Part shown: piece by piece, positions 61,104-64,000 of the stretch | How positions within the stretch are numbered: position 1 is the first letter of the stretch | How the letters are laid out: every line of letters starts with the position of its first letter | NCBI RefSeq assembly: GCF_041714655.1 | Contig: NZ_CP168219.1 | Span: forward strand, 434,001 to 498,000 | DNA: 64,000 nucleotides | From: Pseudoroseicyclus_A sp041714655 | GTDB taxonomy: Bacteria > Pseudomonadota > Alphaproteobacteria > Rhodobacterales > Rhodobacteraceae | Direction of reading: 5' to 3' | Program-made: the position numbers and the translations under genes | Notes under the pieces: generated by a model | What the model was told of the DNA's origin: nothing | The model's input: only the letters and a program-made list of their open reading frames with translations | Database searches by the model: none

Positions 61104-61304
61104 TCAGATCCGGCCGTGGCGGGCGATCGTGTCGATATCGCCGCGGCAGAGGCCGATGTCATCCAGCTCACGGGCGGTCAGACCGGACAGCGACTTGCGC
61201 GTCAGCCGCGCGTCGTTCCAGCCGGTGAGGGCGGAGACCAGCGAGGCCAGGGGAGCCCGGAAGAGCCCGCCCACGGGGGCGGTATTGGTGGTCGAAATGG
61301 CCAT
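61104..61304 (-). CDS. DUF1127 domain small protein
   Basis: The 66-residue protein starts at ATG 61304 (AAGGAG site about 9 nt upstream). The C-terminal DUF1127 motif is clear: ARLTRKSLSGLTARELDDIGLCRGDIDTIARHGRI, basic and helical. Proteins of this type in Rhodobacter and Agrobacterium have been linked to RNA binding and small-RNA maturation or phosphate and carbon responses. The N-terminal half is specific to this protein. It diverges from ruvC, with a 314-bp promoter region between. Confidence 0.92.
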   Translation of the reverse strand: MAISTTNTAPVGGLFRAPLASLVSALTGWNDARLTRKSLSGLTARELDDIGLCRGDIDTIARHGRI

Positions 61305-61618
61305 GTGCCCATCTCCTTTGGTTGTCTGCTTAAAAGCAGAGCGGTTTGAGAACATCCCGCAGTTAGGGAAATCGGCGCCCCGGCACCAGAGCAATTTTTG
61401 CATGGAACCCATGCAATGGCAGCATGACCGGATCACGCCATAACCCTTTGGAAATAAAACACAATTCCGTCACCATTTTTGCCGCTTCCGGCATGCGGAA
61501 TGTCGCTTTCCGCCCTCCGATCACGTCGCAAACGGTGCGCGGGGCGGGAAGACCGCTTGGCGGGTGTTCGCGCTTTGTGCTAGCCAAGGTCAACAACCGG
61601 TAAAAAGGGCAGGCAGGA
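61305..61618. other. Divergent promoter region between DUF1127 gene and ruvC
   Basis: There is no gene in this 314-bp stretch. It has a lower-GC central part (about 61320-61500) suited to promoters for both directions, including a TTTTAAGCAG patch and a CATGGAACCCATG inverted repeat near 61400-61412. I cannot name a specific regulator site. Confidence 0.5.
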
Positions 61619-62125
61619 ATGCGGGTATTGGGGCTCGACCCGGGGCTGAGGGCGCTCGGCTGGGGCGTGATCGAGGCCGAGGGCGGCTCGATTCGCCACG
61701 TCGCCAACGGCATCTGCCGCTCGGGCGAGGGCGCGCTCGCCGTGCGGCTCCTCGCGCTCTACCGGCAGCTCTCCTGCATCGTGGCGGAATACGCCCCCGA
61801 CGCGGCGGCGGTGGAGGAGACCTTCGTCAACCGCGACGGTGCCGGCACGCTGAAGCTCGGGCAGGCGCGCGGCATCGCGTTGCTGGCGCCGGCCGAGGCC
61901 GGGCTCGAAGTAGGCGAATACGCTGCCACCGCCATCAAGAAGGCACTGGTCGGCACCGGGCGGGCCGAGAAGGCGCAGGTGGCGCATATGGTGCGGATGC
62001 ACATGCCGGGCGTCGAATTCGCCGGCGCGGATGCCTCCGACGCGCTGGCCGTCGCCATCTGCCATGCCCATCACCTGCAATCCCGCGGCGCCCTCGCCGC
62101 CGCGCTCGCCAGGGCCGGCGCATGA
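61619..62125 (+). CDS. ruvC: Holliday junction endodeoxyribonuclease RuvC
   Basis: This dimeric nuclease resolves Holliday junctions during recombination repair. The 168-residue protein has the catalytic acidic residues in RVLGLDPGLRALGWG (Asp7), AAVEETFVNRD, and DASDALAVAICHAHH. It starts at ATG 61619 with a purine-rich AGGCAGG site. The stop overlaps the ruvA ATG (62122-62125), forming the usual ruvC-ruvA-ruvB operon. Confidence 0.97.
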   Translation: MRVLGLDPGLRALGWGVIEAEGGSIRHVANGICRSGEGALAVRLLALYRQLSCIVAEYAPDAAAVEETFVNRDGAGTLKLGQARGIALLAPAEAGLEVGEYAATAIKKALVGTGRAEKAQVAHMVRMHMPGVEFAGADASDALAVAICHAHHLQSRGALAAALARAGA

Positions 62126-62778
62126 TCGGGCGGCTCGCCGGGGTGATCGTCCATCGCGGGGCGGATCACGTCGTGCTCGACGTGCGCGGCGTCGGCTATG
62201 TCGTCCATGTCTCCGACCGGGTGCTGGCGGCGCTGCCGGGCCCCGGCGAGGCGGCGACGCTCTGGACGGAGCTGCTGGTTCGCGAGGACCTGATGCAGCT
62301 CTTCGGCTTCCTCAGCCTCGCGGAGAAGGAATGGCACCGGCTCCTCACCTCCGTGCAGGGAGTGGGCGCCAAGGCCTCCACCGCGATCCTCGGCGCGCTG
62401 GGGGCGGAGGCGCTCGGCCGCGCCATCGCGCTCGGCGACTGGTCGGCGGTGGCGAAGGCCAAGGGCGTCGGCCCCAAGCTCGCGCAGCGCGTGGTGGCCG
62501 AGCTGAAGGACAAGGCGCCGGCGGCCATGGCGCTGGCCCATGCGCCCGCCGCGGCGCCGGTGCTGATCGAGGACGATGCGGCGCCGGCCGCCCCCGCGGC
62601 GGCCCCCCGGGTGGAGAGCGCCTCCGCCTCCGCCGAGGCGCTCTCGGCCCTTGGCAACCTCGGCTACGCCCCATCAGAGGCGGCGGCGGCCGTCGCCGAG
62701 GCGGCCGGCGAGGCGCCGGAGGCCGATACCGGCGCGCTGGTACGCGCCGCGCTCAAGCTGCTGGCTCCGGGGAGGTAG
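62122..62778 (+). CDS. ruvA: Holliday junction branch migration protein RuvA
   Basis: RuvA binds four-way junctions and loads RuvB. The 218-residue protein has domain I (MIGRLAGVIVHRGADHVVLDVRGVGYVVHVS), the helix-hairpin-helix domain II (LLTSVQGVGAKASTAILGALG; GVGPKLAQRVVAELKDKAP), an Ala/Pro-rich linker (about 135-165) and the RuvB-contact domain III (EALSALGNLGYAPSEAAAAV). It overlaps ruvC (ATGA) and precedes ruvB by 3 bp. Confidence 0.97.
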   Translation: MIGRLAGVIVHRGADHVVLDVRGVGYVVHVSDRVLAALPGPGEAATLWTELLVREDLMQLFGFLSLAEKEWHRLLTSVQGVGAKASTAILGALGAEALGRAIALGDWSAVAKAKGVGPKLAQRVVAELKDKAPAAMALAHAPAAAPVLIEDDAAPAAPAAAPRVESASASAEALSALGNLGYAPSEAAAAVAEAAGEAPEADTGALVRAALKLLAPGR

Positions 62779-62781
62779 CGG

Positions 62782-63804
62782 ATGGAGAACCCGCTTTCCC
62801 CCGAGGCCCAGCCCGAGGACGAGGACCGCGCCCTCCGCCCCGAGCGGCTCACCGATTTCATCGGCCAGGAGGAGGCACGGGCGAACCTCAAGGTCTTCAT
62901 CGAAAGCGCCCGGCGGCGCGGCCAGGCGATGGACCACACGCTCTTTCACGGGCCGCCCGGCCTCGGGAAGACGACGCTGGCGCAGATCATCGCCCGGGAG
63001 CTCGGGGTGGGCTTCCGCATGACCTCAGGCCCCGTGCTGGCGCGGGCGGGGGATCTGGCGGCGATCCTGACCAACCTCGAGCCGAGGGACGTGCTCTTCA
63101 TCGACGAGATCCACCGGATGAGCCCGGCGGTCGAGGAGGTGCTCTACCCGGCGCTCGAGGATTTCGCGCTCGACCTCATCATCGGCGAGGGGCCGGCGGC
63201 GCGCACCGTGCGCATCGACCTGCCGCCCTTCACGCTGGTGGGGGCCACGACGCGGCTGGGGCTGCTCACGACGCCGCTCCGCGACCGCTTCGGCATCCCG
63301 ACGCGGCTGGTCTTCTACACGGCCCGCGAGCTCCACGACATCGTCACCCGCGCCGCCCGGCTGATGGGCACCCCGGCGGACGAGGGCGGCGCGGAGGAGA
63401 TCGCCTCCCGCGCCCGCGGCACGCCGCGCATCGCCGGGCGGCTTCTCCGCCGGGTCGCGGATTTCGCGGTGGTCGAGGGCGACGGGACGATCACCCGCGC
63501 GCTGGCCGACCGGGCGCTGACGCGTCTGGGGGTGGACGGGCTCGGCCTCGACGGGGCCGACCGGCGCTACCTGCGGCTGATCGCCGAGAGCTACGGCGGC
63601 GGGCCGGTCGGGGTCGAGACCCTCTCCGCCGCGCTGTCGGAAAGCCGCGACGCGATCGAGGAAGTGATCGAGCCCTATCTCCTGCAGCTCGGCCTGATCC
63701 AGCGGACGCCGCGCGGCCGGGCGTTGGCGGCGGCGGCCTGGCGGCATCTGGGGCTGGAGGCACCGGGGCAGGGAGAGCCGGGGCAGGGGGCTCTGGGGCT
63801 CTGA
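62782..63804 (+). CDS. ruvB: Holliday junction branch migration helicase RuvB
   Basis: This AAA+ hexameric motor drives branch migration. The 340-residue protein has RPERLTDFIGQEEARANLKVFIE, Walker A HGPPGLGKTTLAQI, Walker B DVLFIDEIHRMSPAVEEVLYPALEDF, sensor 1 VGATTRLGLLTTPLRDRFG, and the arginine-finger/sensor 2 region RARGTPRIAGRLLRRVRDF-like. The C-terminal winged-helix has EPYLLQLGLIQRTPRGR. It is the last gene of the ruvCAB operon. Confidence 0.97.
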   Translation: MENPLSPEAQPEDEDRALRPERLTDFIGQEEARANLKVFIESARRRGQAMDHTLFHGPPGLGKTTLAQIIARELGVGFRMTSGPVLARAGDLAAILTNLEPRDVLFIDEIHRMSPAVEEVLYPALEDFALDLIIGEGPAARTVRIDLPPFTLVGATTRLGLLTTPLRDRFGIPTRLVFYTARELHDIVTRAARLMGTPADEGGAEEIASRARGTPRIAGRLLRRVADFAVVEGDGTITRALADRALTRLGVDGLGLDGADRRYLRLIAESYGGGPVGVETLSAALSESRDAIEEVIEPYLLQLGLIQRTPRGRALAAAAWRHLGLEAPGQGEPGQGALGL

Positions 63805-63841
63805 GGGGCCGGCCCCTAAAGCTCTCTCGGAAAGATGAAAG
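63803..63841 (+). repeat. Gene-end repeat between ruvB and gntK
   Basis: The palindrome GGGGCCGGCCCC (63805-63816) is followed by CTCTCTCGGAAAGATGAAAG. The right part matches the reverse complement of the CTTTCATCTGGCCGAAAA half of the 7.9 and 11.8-kb units. It lies between convergent gene ends. Confidence 0.6.
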
Positions 63842-63877
63842 GGTATCTGCGATATCCGGGCGGCTCTCCCCGGGGGC

Positions 63878-64000
63878 CTAGCCCACCTGCCGCAGGGCCT
63901 CCGCCAGGATCGCATCCGGGGGCGCCGAGATGTCGAGGCGGATCGCCTCCTCCGGCCCCGGGGGCTCGAGCGTGGCAACCTGGCTTTGCAGGAGCGCCGT
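63878..64000 (-). CDS. Probable gluconokinase, C-terminal fragment (cut by window edge)
   Basis: The last 40 residues of a minus-strand gene are visible, ending in TAG at 63878. The sequence LLQSQVATLEPPGPEEAIRLDI resembles the conserved SQ-ATLE-P C-terminal segment of gluconokinase (GntK), which phosphorylates gluconate. The remainder (SAPPDAILAEALRQVG) fits the terminal helix. The identification rests on a short segment and is therefore tentative; the 5' part lies beyond the right edge. Confidence 0.55.
   Translation of the reverse strand, partial: TALLQSQVATLEPPGPEEAIRLDISAPPDAILAEALRQVG

Overview
The window is about 70% GC and carries a gene set typical of a high-GC alphaproteobacterium of the Rhodobacterales (Rhodobacteraceae/Roseobacter lineage). 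Supporting markers are ChvG/ChvI next to pckA and an HprK–RapZ–EIIA–HPr block, a TrcR/DUF1013 regulator, phosphatidylcholine synthase, DUF484–xerC, COQ9, a CbiX with a histidine tail, and several small Rhodobacterales-type proteins. It reads as chromosomal core sequence. I see no transposase, phage module, plasmid gene or CRISPR array. All placements come from reading the sequence; no database search was run.

Layout. (1) 1-7.8 kb: a cobalamin region. On the minus strand are a small metal-binding-like membrane protein, CbiX and a truncated RNase-H-fold-like protein, joined by ATGA overlaps. On the plus strand are DUF1636, CobC and CobD. They are separated by a lower-GC accessory patch (2.5-4.1 kb, two unrecognised genes and a hexanucleotide repeat) and a glutathionyl-hydroquinone reductase. 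(2) 8-13.2 kb: lytic transglycosylase, AEC transporter, S-formylglutathione hydrolase, UPF0178 and MscS channel. (3) 13.7-20.2 kb: leuC, leuD and leuB, each separated by other genes (DUF308 membrane protein, a membrane protein, an exonuclease/phosphatase-like protein), plus an antisense 38-codon zinc-knuckle gene. (4) 20.2-25.6 kb: YetF-like protein, two DMT transporters, tRNA-Pro(CGG), TrcR, RNase T2 and two exported proteins. (5) 25.8-33.2 kb: pckA divergent from chvI-chvG-hprK-rapZ-EIIA-HPr-acyltransferase, linking envelope signalling, gluconeogenesis and an incomplete regulatory PTS. (6) 33.2-39 kb: 3-hydroxybutyryl-CoA dehydrogenase, a DUF6473-like protein, both ETF subunits, a quinone oxidoreductase and COQ9. 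(7) 39-42.5 kb: a minus-strand series of very small ORFs, then groES-groEL under a clear promoter and CIRCE operator. (8) 42.9-51.4 kb: NUDIX, two alpha/beta hydrolases, FAD monooxygenase, IleS, VOC protein, Ogt and an AraC/GyrI regulator. (9) 51.6-60.5 kb: PriA, transaldolase-like aldolase, APC permease, DUF484-XerC, phosphatidylcholine synthase, MFS transporter and PrmA. (10) 60.6-64 kb: a small membrane protein, DUF1127, ruvC-ruvA-ruvB, and the tail of a probable gluconokinase.

Two families of intergenic repeats are visible. One is a ~144 bp fully palindromic, MITE-like element (three copies, at 9.2, 13.3 and 42.7 kb) that travels with short GTAGGGTGGG palindromes. The other is a set of gene-end hairpin elements (7.9, 11.8, 37.0, 51.5, 58.3 and 63.8 kb), two of which show a compensatory base-pair change. 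The least expected items are the hidden 38-aa CXXCXGXG protein at 15.4 kb, the zinc-ribbon protein in the 3.1 kb accessory patch, and the string of tiny ORFs at 39-40.2 kb.
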